From NCBI GenBank assembly GCA_026390635.1, contig JAPLFO010000180.1:1-38591 (forward strand): a stretch of 38,591 bases of DNA. The letters run 5' to 3'. The position numbers and the translations under genes are program-made. This document shows, in pieces, positions 9,945 through 18,530 of this stretch (within the stretch, counting starts at the first letter, position 1; every line of letters begins with the position of its first letter). The notes beneath the pieces are model-generated. The model worked only from the letters and a program-made list of their open reading frames with translations, made no database searches and had not been told where the DNA came from. The stretch comes from Ignavibacteriales bacterium (lineage in GTDB: Bacteria; Bacteroidota; Ignavibacteria; UBA10030; UBA8401).

Positions 9945-10859
9945 ATGCAAATGAATCGTCTTCTACTATTCGTCGTGGGGATTTTCTTTGCAGCGTCTCT
10001 CACTGCGCAGATGAAGATCACGAAGGCAGAACGGCTGCCGATTTCCCAGACACATCACTGGACGTTGCCGGTATTTGGCCCCAATGGGGAAAAAATCTAC
10101 TTCACCGAGGAGAATTTTGACGGAATCTGGGAATACACCCGTTCATCCAAGAGCGTACGGCAGGTCTGTGATGATTCCCGCAGCGGATTCGGTTTTTCCC
10201 TCTCCGCAGATGGCAGACAACTGGCCTATCGTACAACGACGAATGAAGGCTCCAGAGACAGAGTGCAGCGCATCATTCTTAAAGATCTCCAAACGGGTGC
10301 CGCGAAGGTTTCCCGCGAGGGAAATGATATTGCTCTCCCGGCTTTCAGCGGATCGACGCCGGTCTCTTCGGACGCCGTGGGACCGGAGAACGCTGCGCCG
10401 ATCACCGGAGGAATGCCGGTGCTTTTGGGAATTGAGAACACAAAAATTGCCGTGTTGATTAACGGCCGCAAAACATTGTTGGATCCTCTTAAAGGTGGAA
10501 GCTACATCTGGCCGTCGCTCTCCACAAACAAGGAACTGCTTCTTGCCTATGGAATGGGAAGGGGAGCATTTGTGTGCGATTTATCCGGCAACCATGTGAC
10601 CGGACTTGGTCCTTGCGATGCTCCCGTCTGGACGCGGGACAACGACTGGATCATCTACATGGCGGACAAAGACGATGGTCGCCGCATATTCTCATCGGAG
10701 ATTATGGCGGTTTCCATTGATGGCAAGACGACCATTGCATTGACATCCACTCCGGACATCCTGGAGATGAATCCAAACTGTTCACCTGCGGACAATACAA
10801 TCGTCTGCTCGACCGCGGCCGGTGATCTGTACCTTTTGACGTACGAGGTGACACGATGA
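9945..10859 (+). CDS. Periplasmic WD40-like (PD40) beta-propeller protein
   Basis: The chosen ATG at 9945 follows an AAAGGA ribosome-binding site at 9933-9938 and opens a signal peptide ending near SLTAQ. The mature part contains PD40/TolB-like blades: phrases such as PVFGPNGEKIYFTEE, SLSADGRQLAYRT, and NPNCSPADNTIVCSTA are typical of the 'SPDG..I.F' blade motif. No sorting domain is present, so it probably stays in the periplasm or outer membrane. It lies between two T9SS amidases and overlaps the second by ATGA, so the three form one operon. A role in substrate binding or in helping the amidases is inferred from context only. Confidence 0.72.
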   Translation: MQMNRLLLFVVGIFFAASLTAQMKITKAERLPISQTHHWTLPVFGPNGEKIYFTEENFDGIWEYTRSSKSVRQVCDDSRSGFGFSLSADGRQLAYRTTTNEGSRDRVQRIILKDLQTGAAKVSREGNDIALPAFSGSTPVSSDAVGPENAAPITGGMPVLLGIENTKIAVLINGRKTLLDPLKGGSYIWPSLSTNKELLLAYGMGRGAFVCDLSGNHVTGLGPCDAPVWTRDNDWIIYMADKDDGRRIFSSEIMAVSIDGKTTIALTSTPDILEMNPNCSPADNTIVCSTAAGDLYLLTYEVTR

Positions 10860-12898
10860 AAAGCCAAAATGAAAGAGGCAAAACGCAAACGGAAAATGGC
10901 AAAATGAAGAACTGTTCTGTTGGATCAACTCCTTGTGCCTTGGTGCCTTTTACGAAGCATCCTTCGGAGCGCCACTTGTTTTCGATCGCATGGAGCATTG
11001 CCTTGCTCCTCATCATTGTTTCTTCTCTTTGTTATGCCCAGCGTGGCGATCTTACGGGACTAAAATTCTGCTTCGATCCCGGTCACGGCGGCCACAGCGA
11101 TGCAACCGACCGTCATGTCATTCCCGATGTCGGCACAAATTTCTATGAATCCGAGAGCAATTTTCAAAAAGCTCTTTGGCTGAAACCAATGCTCGAAGCG
11201 AAGGGGGCGTGGGTCATTCTGACACGCTACACAAACGATTATCCAAACGATGCAGATGAGCCGAGTCTTACATCGCGGTGGACGCTGGCAAACACAAACA
11301 ATGTGCATTGGTTTCATTCAATTCACTCGAATGCAACCGGCGGGACGAACACAAGTACCAACTATACGTTGGTCCTGATTAAAGAAAATATTGCGACACG
11401 CGCCGCGGCATTTCCGGCGGATATTACGATGGCCGGGATGATCTATCAGAATATCCGGACAAATATGCGGACGTCGGCGTGGTCTGGAAGTTATCCCGCA
11501 ACCCCCGGGGTGTCGCTCGACTACACATTCTATGGCGGCGCCAATGGAGGATTCAACCTCGGTGTGCTAAACGGTCTGACTATGCCGGGTGAATTGTCGG
11601 AAGGTGAGTTTCATGATTACTATCCTGAAACGCGCCGGATGATGAACAACGACTACCTCAGGATGGAAGCGTACGCACTGCGCAATTCATTCCTCCAGTA
11701 CTATGGTGCACCATTTGATACACTCGGCGTGATCGCGGGATTCCAGAAGAACGGCACGGCGCCGATTAATAATATCGTCATCCGCCTGCTTCCAAAGAAT
11801 ATCGTGTATAGAGGCGATGCTTACAACAACGGCTTCTATATGTTCGACTCGCTCGCTCCTGGTACGTACACCGTCCGGTTTGAGACACCGGGCATTGCGG
11901 TTGACTCTGTTTTCGTGACCATTCCCCGGGCACGGACAATTCTCAGTGCAACGCCCCTGCAGGGGGCTACCGCTATCGCACGGAATGCACAGGTTGCTTT
12001 CACGTTCGTGATGCCTATGGATACCGCGGCTGTACGTAGTGCCTGGAGTATATCGCCTGCCCTGCCGGGATTGTTGTCGTGGAATTCACAGCGTACCGTG
12101 TTGACGTTCACGCCTTCAGGACTCATGGACTACAAGACGATGTACTCATTCTCGCTTGACAAAATGGGGAATTCACCGTCGCCGACTTATTTCGTGGACA
12201 ACAAAACGGTAAGCGCTGCCGCAGCCGGGACAGGAGGGGCGTACGTTCTCTCATTCCAGACCGTTGCGCTGCCGCCGTTTGTGTCGCTCACCCAACCGTT
12301 GGCAACGGATACATCCTTCGACGTAACGAGAAACATCGGCATCCGCTTCTCCGAGGCAATGGATACCGCCTCCGTTAGGACGGCTTTGTCCATTACTCCC
12401 AAAGTGGAAGGTGCTTTGACCTGGCTTTCCAGCAACACGACATTGCTCTTCAAACAGGCGGCAAACCTGGCGTATGGAACGACGTATACATTCACCATAG
12501 CCGGCACTGCGCGCGCGGCAACAGGAGCATTTTTGGATGGGAACAAAGATACCATTCCCGGGGATCCGTACTCGTTCAGCTTCCGCACAGAGACCCAGCC
12601 AACTGCGGTTGAGCGAAATGGTGCGGCACTCCCGGGAGCATTTGCGTTGCATCAGAATTTCCCGAATCCATTTAATCCCTCGACAACCCTCCGCTTCGAT
12701 CTGCCTGAGCGTGCGGACGTGAGCGTCGTGATGTACGATGCGCTTGGCAGAAGAGTTGCCGAATTGCTGCATGAGACAATGGATGCCGGATATTATTCTG
12801 TCCCCTGGAACGCAAGTGCGCTCTCCAGCGGTACTTATTATTGCGTCGTGCGTGCCGGAGAAAAACATGCGGTGCGTGCGCTGCTGCTTTTGAAGTAA
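10856..12898 (+). CDS. T9SS-exported N-acetylmuramoyl-L-alanine amidase (Amidase_3)
   Basis: The catalytic domain (~residues 66-280) has the zinc ligands of the AmiC/LytC family: His in DPGHGG (~76), Glu in NFYESESNF (~96-98) and His in HSIHSNA (~155). A Glu in GELSEGEFHD (~247) fits the catalytic base. It is followed by a carboxypeptidase-regulatory-like module (~292-358), two Big_5 Ig-like modules (~365-580) and a T9SS type A sorting domain (NFPNPFNP...ALLLLK). The ATG at 10856 is coupled to the preceding stop, but residues 2-38 are low-complexity and unlike a normal leader. A TTG at 10976, with GGAG 6 nt upstream, would give a compact signal peptide directly, so the true start is uncertain. 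Confidence 0.87.
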   Translation: MKSQNERGKTQTENGKMKNCSVGSTPCALVPFTKHPSERHLFSIAWSIALLLIIVSSLCYAQRGDLTGLKFCFDPGHGGHSDATDRHVIPDVGTNFYESESNFQKALWLKPMLEAKGAWVILTRYTNDYPNDADEPSLTSRWTLANTNNVHWFHSIHSNATGGTNTSTNYTLVLIKENIATRAAAFPADITMAGMIYQNIRTNMRTSAWSGSYPATPGVSLDYTFYGGANGGFNLGVLNGLTMPGELSEGEFHDYYPETRRMMNNDYLRMEAYALRNSFLQYYGAPFDTLGVIAGFQKNGTAPINNIVIRLLPKNIVYRGDAYNNGFYMFDSLAPGTYTVRFETPGIAVDSVFVTIPRARTILSATPLQGATAIARNAQVAFTFVMPMDTAAVRSAWSISPALPGLLSWNSQRTVLTFTPSGLMDYKTMYSFSLDKMGNSPSPTYFVDNKTVSAAAAGTGGAYVLSFQTVALPPFVSLTQPLATDTSFDVTRNIGIRFSEAMDTASVRTALSITPKVEGALTWLSSNTTLLFKQAANLAYGTTYTFTIAGTARAATGAFLDGNKDTIPGDPYSFSFRTETQPTAVERNGAALPGAFALHQNFPNPFNPSTTLRFDLPERADVSVVMYDALGRRVAELLHETMDAGYYSVPWNASALSSGTYYCVVRAGEKHAVRALLLLK

Positions 12899-13122
12899 AA
12901 GTGCTCAGAGAGGACGGAGCGGTTTTCATTTCATAGAGTAGTTGATGTTTCGCAACGGCATCACTACAATGGTTTCACTTCGGCAGTTTGGGAGCGAGAT
13001 CTCCGATTCCATTCGCGAGTTGGTGCTGCCCGTCTCTTCATTGTTGAATGTCGATCTGACCCTGGAGGGGGCGAACTGGTGCAAAATGCGGAAAAGCGTT
13101 GAGAGCGGGAGGATGCAAGAAA

Positions 13123-13150
13123 AGGCGAATCATCGAAGAATGATTCGCCT
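13123..13150 (-). terminator. Intrinsic terminator of the minus-strand lipoprotein gene
   Basis: Perfect 11-bp arms (aggcgaatcat at 13123-13133 and its complement at 13140-13150) enclose a 6-nt loop. Read on the minus strand the stem is followed by a T-rich run (tttctt). It lies 20 nt downstream of the lipoprotein stop. It may also stop plus-strand transcripts from the amidase operon, since the two units converge here. The rest of the 12899-13170 gap has no supportable gene. Confidence 0.75.
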
Positions 13151-13170
13151 CTTCTATCAAAGATCAAGTA

Positions 13171-13611
13171 TTACCTCTTATCATGCGGACAGACGACAGT
13201 CGTTGTGCTACTTCCACCCCCGTTGGTCAGAGTAAACGTATAATAACGGCCGGTCTTGTCACTTCCCTCGCGTGACGCTTCAAGATTGAGCGTTATTCCA
13301 GTTGCGTTCGCGGGTACAGTTCCATGATAAGTGATCTGTCCGTACTCATCTGTCAAATCATATTTTGTTCCGGTCGCCAGCGTTCCTGAAAAAGCAAATG
13401 TAACCGGGATCATCTGTTTATTGGGAGGCCACAGAATATTTGGTGACGCAATTGCCGGATTAGGCGGATCACAAGTCACCGAAATGTTCGATGGTGGGGC
13501 GATTCCTGCAGATGAGTTGAGTACCGGAGCGGAGGGAACAGAACTCTCGCCCTGGCAACCGCTCACCAGCAGCATCCCGAGAACCAGGAAAAATATCAAT
13601 AAGTATTTCAT
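13171..13611 (-). CDS. Small secreted lipoprotein with LWPPNK motif
   Basis: The start (complement of 13609-13611) is chosen because an AGAGG ribosome-binding site lies 8 nt upstream and it directly opens the signal peptide; an upstream ATG at 13653 would add a hydrophilic leader. The signal peptide ends in a lipobox (LLVSGC), so the protein should be lipidated and envelope-anchored. The mature domain, about 125 aa, contains ILWPPNKQMIPVTF, close to the LWPPNHKMVPV motif found in many extracellular bacterial beta-sandwich proteins, followed by beta-rich sequence ending in TTTVVCP. No enzyme motif is visible. It is transcribed alone and followed by a good terminator. Confidence 0.75.
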   Translation of the reverse strand: MKYLLIFFLVLGMLLVSGCQGESSVPSAPVLNSSAGIAPPSNISVTCDPPNPAIASPNILWPPNKQMIPVTFAFSGTLATGTKYDLTDEYGQITYHGTVPANATGITLNLEASREGSDKTGRYYTFTLTNGGGSSTTTVVCPHDKR

Positions 13612-13701
13612 GATTTTGCCTCTTAGTAGTTGTGAACATCCATTCTTTTTCATGACATGATTTCGAAAAAATGAACGGCTCTGTCAAGCCAAAAATATTT
13701 T

Positions 13702-13738
13702 CAAATTGGAGATGTAGTCGGCCAATTTCTCCAATTTG
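13702..13738. repeat. 11-bp inverted repeat upstream of the lipoprotein gene
   Basis: The arms caaattggaga (13702-13712) and tctccaatttg (13728-13738) are exactly complementary, with a 15-nt spacer. The element lies about 90 nt upstream of the minus-strand lipoprotein start, where an operator or leader structure would be expected. Its function is not known. Confidence 0.45.
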
Positions 13739-14029
13739 GTGATCCCATGGCATCTATCGCACAATCAAGGCACCCGATCCCCAAACTCGTCCGGGGCAAC
13801 TCACCAAAATGGCAAATTTGCACGAAGAAAGGACCACACCGTGGCCATTTTCGTGACTACAAGGAATTACCTTTATTATTCATCCTTTCTATCTATTCAA
13901 AATTATGCAAATCCTCAGTGCTCTTTTTCAGGGTCACCCGTAGTTCCTGCTATTGACGGTGGTGTAGATCGATACTGTGGTCTCGTTCAGTAGAATCATT
14001 GATGTCGCAGTCTTTGCCGTTTTAATGGT

Positions 14030-14049
14030 CGCGACTCCACGGAGTCGCG
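14030..14049. repeat. GC-rich REP-like palindrome
   Basis: cgcgactcc and ggagtcgcg (9 bp each) surround a 2-nt centre in otherwise A+T-rich DNA. It has the same design (GAxxC, short centre, complement) as the paired hairpins at 37384-37420, so it may belong to a dispersed short palindrome family. This is a style comparison, not a sequence match. Confidence 0.45.
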
Positions 14050-14226
14050 CTACAAATTGTGCTCCAATCTACGGAGAGCGGGCATTACACATTCAGGCGG
14101 ACTTTTCCACCGGTTTTCCATCGACTCCCCGAGAAAAATGTCATATTCTTAAGTCATTTAGTATCAAACACTTAGTGGCTTCAGAATCAGCGTATGAGTA
14201 AAAGACGATCGATAGCGTCAATTGTA

Positions 14227-14251
14227 CTCGATCGATCGAGAGAATTCTCGA
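14227..14251. repeat. Two overlapping perfect palindromes
   Basis: A 14-bp palindrome (ctcgatcgatcgag, 14227-14240) overlaps a 16-bp palindrome (tcgagagaattctcga, 14236-14251). The two are mutually exclusive as cruciforms or hairpins. They could be a protein-binding site upstream of the S9 peptidase gene, about 450 bp away. Confidence 0.5.
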
Positions 14252-14698
14252 GAAAATCGAATTTGTACATTGAATCGCAGAAAAGAGACAAATCGTCATC
14301 AGTTGTTTCTTGTCAAAATTGATTTTGCTTTCGTTTTCGGCTACATTGTCTGCACCTATGTGGGAAAAACAATACAACTGGGGAATTTAACCCGTCACGC
14401 TGAAGAAATTCTGACGCTGAACGGGTCCTTGTTTCTAAGTCGGGTAACGATAATAGGACGGAACTCGAGGGCACCGGTTGGAGGTTGTCGAGAGTTTGTC
14501 AGAATACGCGAATCACCTGCGAAGTGTTGAAATATCATATGTGCCAGGTGTATTGCGAGATGTCGTCTTGCCTTTTTGTCCACCGAGAATCTCACATAGT
14601 CGTATCGAAACCGTTGAAGAATGACGAAGTGCAGAGAAGAGTAGCTCTACTTCAGAAACAAACGGCAACTGTGCATGAAACAATATAGAGGAGGATAT

Positions 14699-16588
14699 AT
14701 GAAATCGTTTCGGATCATTTTCAGTTTGATTGCGGCAGCGAGCATTGTTTGTCTCCTCACAATCATTGGGTGTACGCAGCCGGCCAAACAGATCCCCATG
14801 CGCGACTTTTTCAAGAATCCCGAGAAGGCGTACTTCCAGGTATCGCCGGATGGAGACTATATCTCATTCACGCAGCCGTACGAAAAGCGAATGAATATTT
14901 TTGTTCAACCGCGGGCGGGCGGCGAAGCGAAGCGCATCACCTCGGTAACTGATCGCGACCTGAGCGGATACTTTTGGAAAGGAAATGATCGGTTGTTGTT
15001 TGTGAAGGACTTCGGCGGCGACGAGAACTTTCACCTCTTTGCTGTCGATCGCGAGGGAAAGCAGATGAAGGATTTAACCCCATTCGACAGTGTACAAGTT
15101 CAGGTCATCGATGATCTGAAGGACCACGAAACCGACGTCATCATCGGCATGAACAAGCGGGTGAAAGAGGTCTTTGATGCCTACCGGCTGAACACGGTCA
15201 CCGGTGCGCTGACGATGGTCGCCGAGAATCCCGGCAACATCACCGGATGGCTGACTGATCACGACGGGCACATTCGCATTGCCACTACAACCGATGGAGT
15301 GAACACTAGCATTCTGTATCGTGAAACTGAAAAGAATCGCTTCAAGACAATCTTGACGACGACATTCAAAGAAACGTTCCAACCCCTCTTCTTCACGTTC
15401 GATAATAAAAACCTGTACGCCGTGTCGAATATCGGACGGGACAGAAACGCGATTGTCACGTTCGATCTTTCAGCCGTGAAGGAGACTGGTGTCATTTTCG
15501 AGCATCCCGAAGTGGATGTCGACGGCATGAGCTACTCCAGACTGCGCAAGGTCCTGACTGAGATTTCCTATGTCACGTGGAAACAGGAACGGAAATTCCT
15601 TGACAAGGAGACGGAAGCTGTGTACAGTGCACTGCAGAAGAAATTTCCGAACTATGAATTACACCTGACATTCAACAATAAGCAGGAAGATGTCTTCACC
15701 GTCCGCGTGCTGAGCGATCGTACGCTCGGGTGGTACTACCTGTACGAAAAGAGAACAGACAAGCTTACGAAGCTCGCCGATCGGAATCCGTGGCTTATAG
15801 AAAATGACCTGGCAGAGATGAAACCGATAGAGTACACATCCCGCGATGGACTCATCATCCACGGCTATCTGACACTGCCCAAGGGTGCGACGCCGAAGAA
15901 TCTGCCGATTGTGGTGAATCCGCATGGAGGACCCTGGGCGCGCGATCAGTGGGGTTTCAATCCGGAAGTGCAATTCCTGGCGAACCGGGGGTATGCAGTA
16001 CTTCAGATGAATTTCCGCGGGTCAACGGGCTACGGCCGAAAGTTCTGGGAACTTTCGTTCAAGCAATGGGGAAAGACGATGCAGAACGATGTTACAGACG
16101 GTGTGAAGTGGTTGATCGCCCAGGGAATTGCCGATCCGAAGCGGGTCGCAATTTACGGCGCAAGCTACGGCGGGTACACAACACTCGCCGGTTTGACTTT
16201 CACACCCGATCTATACGCCTGTGGTGTTGACTATGTGGGGGTCTCGAATATTTTTACGTGGCTGAAGGCAATTCCCCCTTATTGGAAGCCGTACCTCGAG
16301 ATGCTTAAAGAGATGGTGGGTGATCCACAAAAAGATAGCCTATTGCTGGCGTCCGCGTCCCCCGTCTTCCACGCGAATGACATCAAAACACCGCTGCTGG
16401 TGGCCGCGGGCGCGAAGGACCCGCGGGTGCCTCTTGCGGAGTCGGATCAAATCGTGAACGCCTTGAAGAAAAAGGGTATCGACGTTCCCTACATGGTCAA
16501 GCAGAACGAGGGTCACGGCTATAGTAACGAGGAGAACCGGTTCGACTTCTATGAGGCGATGGAGAAGTTTCTGGCAAAACACTTATAG
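14699..16588 (+). CDS. S9-family prolyl oligopeptidase-like lipoprotein peptidase
   Basis: A strong AGAGGAGGA ribosome-binding site (14687-14694) fixes the ATG at 14699. The N-terminus is a signal peptide with lipobox (LLTIIGC), so the enzyme is an envelope lipoprotein. Residues ~35-370 form a beta-propeller (QVSPDGDYISFTQ, LSGYFWKGNDRLLFVKD). The C-terminal ~250 residues are an alpha/beta hydrolase with the S9 triad: Ser489 in GASYGG, Asp574 in GAKDPRVP and His606 in EGHGYSNEEN. The substrate-binding HGGPWARD segment is intact. It should hydrolyse short peptides taken up from the surroundings, as acylaminoacyl-/dipeptidyl-peptidase-type S9C enzymes do. It is 629 aa, normal for the family, and transcribed alone. 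Confidence 0.92.
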   Translation: MKSFRIIFSLIAAASIVCLLTIIGCTQPAKQIPMRDFFKNPEKAYFQVSPDGDYISFTQPYEKRMNIFVQPRAGGEAKRITSVTDRDLSGYFWKGNDRLLFVKDFGGDENFHLFAVDREGKQMKDLTPFDSVQVQVIDDLKDHETDVIIGMNKRVKEVFDAYRLNTVTGALTMVAENPGNITGWLTDHDGHIRIATTTDGVNTSILYRETEKNRFKTILTTTFKETFQPLFFTFDNKNLYAVSNIGRDRNAIVTFDLSAVKETGVIFEHPEVDVDGMSYSRLRKVLTEISYVTWKQERKFLDKETEAVYSALQKKFPNYELHLTFNNKQEDVFTVRVLSDRTLGWYYLYEKRTDKLTKLADRNPWLIENDLAEMKPIEYTSRDGLIIHGYLTLPKGATPKNLPIVVNPHGGPWARDQWGFNPEVQFLANRGYAVLQMNFRGSTGYGRKFWELSFKQWGKTMQNDVTDGVKWLIAQGIADPKRVAIYGASYGGYTTLAGLTFTPDLYACGVDYVGVSNIFTWLKAIPPYWKPYLEMLKEMVGDPQKDSLLLASASPVFHANDIKTPLLVAAGAKDPRVPLAESDQIVNALKKKGIDVPYMVKQNEGHGYSNEENRFDFYEAMEKFLAKHL

Positions 16589-16743
16589 ACGCGCTGAAGA
16601 ATCGAGAATGCTCAGTGGTCAGGGAATGATACCGTCCCTTTCGCAAGGCAGTGTCACCTACGGGATAATGGACTGTGGAAGAGACCCGGCGTGGACAAAT
16701 TCAAATGGATGCTAGACCAAATTCTATCGTCGTACACGGAACT

Positions 16744-17550
16744 ATGTCAGACACCAATCCATACCGCGAACGAAAACTATTTGGTGTCAATAAAATCATA
16801 TGGGTCGGCATTGCTGTCGCAATTTATTTCCCGATCTTCAATTCAATGCTTGCTCTTCGGGTGTACGCTTCGCTCTTTGTGATGACGGTAGTGTGGATCC
16901 TTCTGGTAAGGATTCTCGGGCTCTTTGCGAAAAAATCCCGTTTGAATGTATATCATGAAGTTGACGACAGCGTTATCGCCCGGACGAAGAAAGAACTGGC
17001 CGCCTCCCGTGAAAAACAAAAAAAAGACGCGTCAGAATTGGAACTCGCCATGCTGAACGAGGGAAAGCCGCTTCCGGTGCTCGATTCATGGCGGATAAAC
17101 AGCGAACAGCGTCGCATCCATCCGTTCTTTGGAAACATTGTCCATTGCGTTCTGGACCCGGCATCCAAGGAGCTTCATCTTTGTGTCTCCATAGGGACAA
17201 TGGAGATGCCCGCAGACGGGGATGTGCCGAGATATCGTGTTTGGTTCAAAAAGAGAATCCAGGAGTTTCTGAAGCTTGCGGCGCAGAGCGGGGACGCTCT
17301 CGTCCTCAAAGACTATTTCGGGACGTTGGTTCTGCAGTGCGATGCGCTGCGCGAGGATGAACGGGGATATGATGTCCCGTTTCCGGTCTTCAGTATGGAA
17401 ATGAGCGCAGACAAGTTCTGGAAGCTCGGAGCGCTTGAATCGCACGTTGTCGTAGAGATGGAGCGGATCGCAGATGTTCGATTCGCGGATGCAAAGGAAA
17501 TCGTGCCGCACCGGGAAATGAAATATTTGGAGACCCACGGCGGAAAATGA
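16744..17550 (+). CDS. Unknown membrane protein with two TM helices and a soluble C-terminal domain
   Basis: I do not recognise the family. From the ATG at 16744 (MSDTNPYRERK) there are two hydrophobic helices (~residues 17-60), a charged, probably coiled segment rich in K, E and Q (~75-105), and a ~165-residue soluble domain with alternating beta-like sequence. A GTG at 16675 and an ATG at 16705 are alternative starts; none has a strong ribosome-binding site. The hydrophobic hairpin suggests inner-membrane anchoring with a cytoplasmic C-terminal domain (inference). A small CPxCG gene follows closely. Confidence 0.6.
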   Translation: MSDTNPYRERKLFGVNKIIWVGIAVAIYFPIFNSMLALRVYASLFVMTVVWILLVRILGLFAKKSRLNVYHEVDDSVIARTKKELAASREKQKKDASELELAMLNEGKPLPVLDSWRINSEQRRIHPFFGNIVHCVLDPASKELHLCVSIGTMEMPADGDVPRYRVWFKKRIQEFLKLAAQSGDALVLKDYFGTLVLQCDALREDERGYDVPFPVFSMEMSADKFWKLGALESHVVVEMERIADVRFADAKEIVPHREMKYLETHGGK

Positions 17551-17601
17551 CTCGCCCGCACTTCAAGGAGGATTTTCTGCGGCCGCACAAAGGAACGTAC
17601 G

Positions 17602-17754
17602 ATGGCGTACAATCGAAAATGGATTGTCCCGGGCGAGGAGAAACGCTGCCCCCAGTGTGGATGTTTTCTGTCTTTTCGAAGCGGCACGGCACGTGTAAAA
17701 GTGTTGGTTACAAAGCAAGAGTTGAGTACATTCATGGGCGAATTGAGCGCATGA
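17602..17754 (+). CDS. 50-aa CPxCG small protein
   Basis: An AAAGGA ribosome-binding site (17589-17594) lies 7 nt before this ATG. The product has one zinc-knuckle-like cluster (RCPQCGCFLSF) and a C-terminal helix (TKQELSTFMGEL). Only one cysteine pair is visible, so it would need to dimerise to form a full four-ligand zinc site. A competing frame starts at 17547 by overlap with the previous stop; it is rejected because its product is not protein-like. The function is unknown. Confidence 0.45.
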   Translation: MAYNRKWIVPGEEKRCPQCGCFLSFRSGTARVKVLVTKQELSTFMGELSA

Positions 17755-17865
17755 ATTCCGCGCCGTTCCCGGGGAGCTCCGACCAGAAGGACACTTCGGA
17801 CAGGTGAGCTCAAGTCCTGCGCCAAACAAGCAGCATCATGGACGCAAAAAGAAGGTATCATTAGT

Positions 17866-18132
17866 ATGCCGCTGCAAATTCGATTCACCATTCACGAGAG
17901 AGATCTGCTCTTCACTCTCACAAGCATTGAATCAGAAATTGTGAAAAGATTGAAGCATGCAATGCTTCAAAAGAACTCAATTGCGATCAGTGTCGATGAG
18001 GACGAGTTAGATGTTTTGTTGGGGTCAATTGCTGCCGATGCGAATCACACAGAAAATCGCAAACGTGAGAAAGAATTAAACGCACTTTTCCATCGTTTGG
18101 ACGAAATTCTTCGAATTCATATGTCAACATAG
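17866..18132 (+). CDS. Small unknown protein, 88 aa
   Basis: The ATG is preceded by a purine-rich AGAAGG element (~14 nt upstream). The product is soluble and mostly helical, with an acidic middle (DEDELDVLLGSIAAD) and a basic segment (ENRKREKELNALFHRLDEIL). No known domain is recognised. It lies 17 nt before the next small gene, which has its own Shine-Dalgarno sequence, so the two are probably co-transcribed. Base composition is more A+T-rich than in genes to the left, consistent with an acquired segment next to the decayed integrase. Confidence 0.55.
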   Translation: MPLQIRFTIHERDLLFTLTSIESEIVKRLKHAMLQKNSIAISVDEDELDVLLGSIAADANHTENRKREKELNALFHRLDEILRIHMST

Positions 18133-18149
18133 AGGAGGCAGGCGAACCA

Positions 18150-18413
18150 ATGGGAGACACGATGACGTCAATTGAAGATCTTACGGCATTAAGGAAAGCG
18201 GAGATAGCCGCAAAAGATGCATTACGAGCAAAAAATAGAAGCGACTTACGTAAGTTCTTTAGTGGGATGCTGGTGGGTGACTCGGTGGGCGCACTCGTTA
18301 CCGCCTATGTGGGAAAGCAAGCATATCTTAACATGTGGATAGATCCTATGATTGCAGTTCCCTGCGCAACTATCACTCTGGCAATAGCGGTATGGCTCTA
18401 TCTAAAAAAATGA
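18150..18413 (+). CDS. Small two-TM membrane protein, 87 aa
   Basis: A strong GAGGAGG ribosome-binding site lies about 12 nt upstream of the ATG. The N-terminal ~35 residues are a charged helix (LRKAEIAAKDALRAKNRSDLRK). Two hydrophobic segments follow (~39-55 with several glycines, and ~66-84), ending in KK. The family is not recognised. It sits between the 88-aa gene and the integrase remnant, so it may be cargo of the same former element. Confidence 0.6.
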   Translation: MGDTMTSIEDLTALRKAEIAAKDALRAKNRSDLRKFFSGMLVGDSVGALVTAYVGKQAYLNMWIDPMIAVPCATITLAIAVWLYLKK

Positions 18414-18530
18414 GCAATTACAGAATTGTATATGGTGGGAGTTCTTTTTCATCGTTACTCAGCATCATCACAAACTCCTCGCTCTCAATAGCTGCATATA
18501 GTGATTGCGTTCCTTAAGAAGGAGCGCGAG

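Larger units (their letters stand above)
13612..14698. other. Gene-free 1.1-kb interval with palindromes
   Basis: No open frame here has a credible start, ribosome-binding site or recognisable domain. The stretch is more A+T-rich than the genes to its left. It holds an 11-bp inverted repeat (13702-13738), a GACTCC/GGAGTC palindrome (14030-14049), and two overlapping perfect palindromes (14227-14251), listed separately. The promoter of the S9 peptidase gene should lie in its last part, but I cannot place it with confidence. Confidence 0.6.

Noticed and set aside
12942-13235. 97-aa plus-strand frame between the amidase and lipoprotein genes
   Set aside because: It spans the intrinsic terminator and enters the lipoprotein gene antisense; no domain or ribosome-binding site.
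13736-13993. 85-aa frame in the gene-free interval
   Set aside because: Non-ATG start, no ribosome-binding site and no protein-like conservation pattern.
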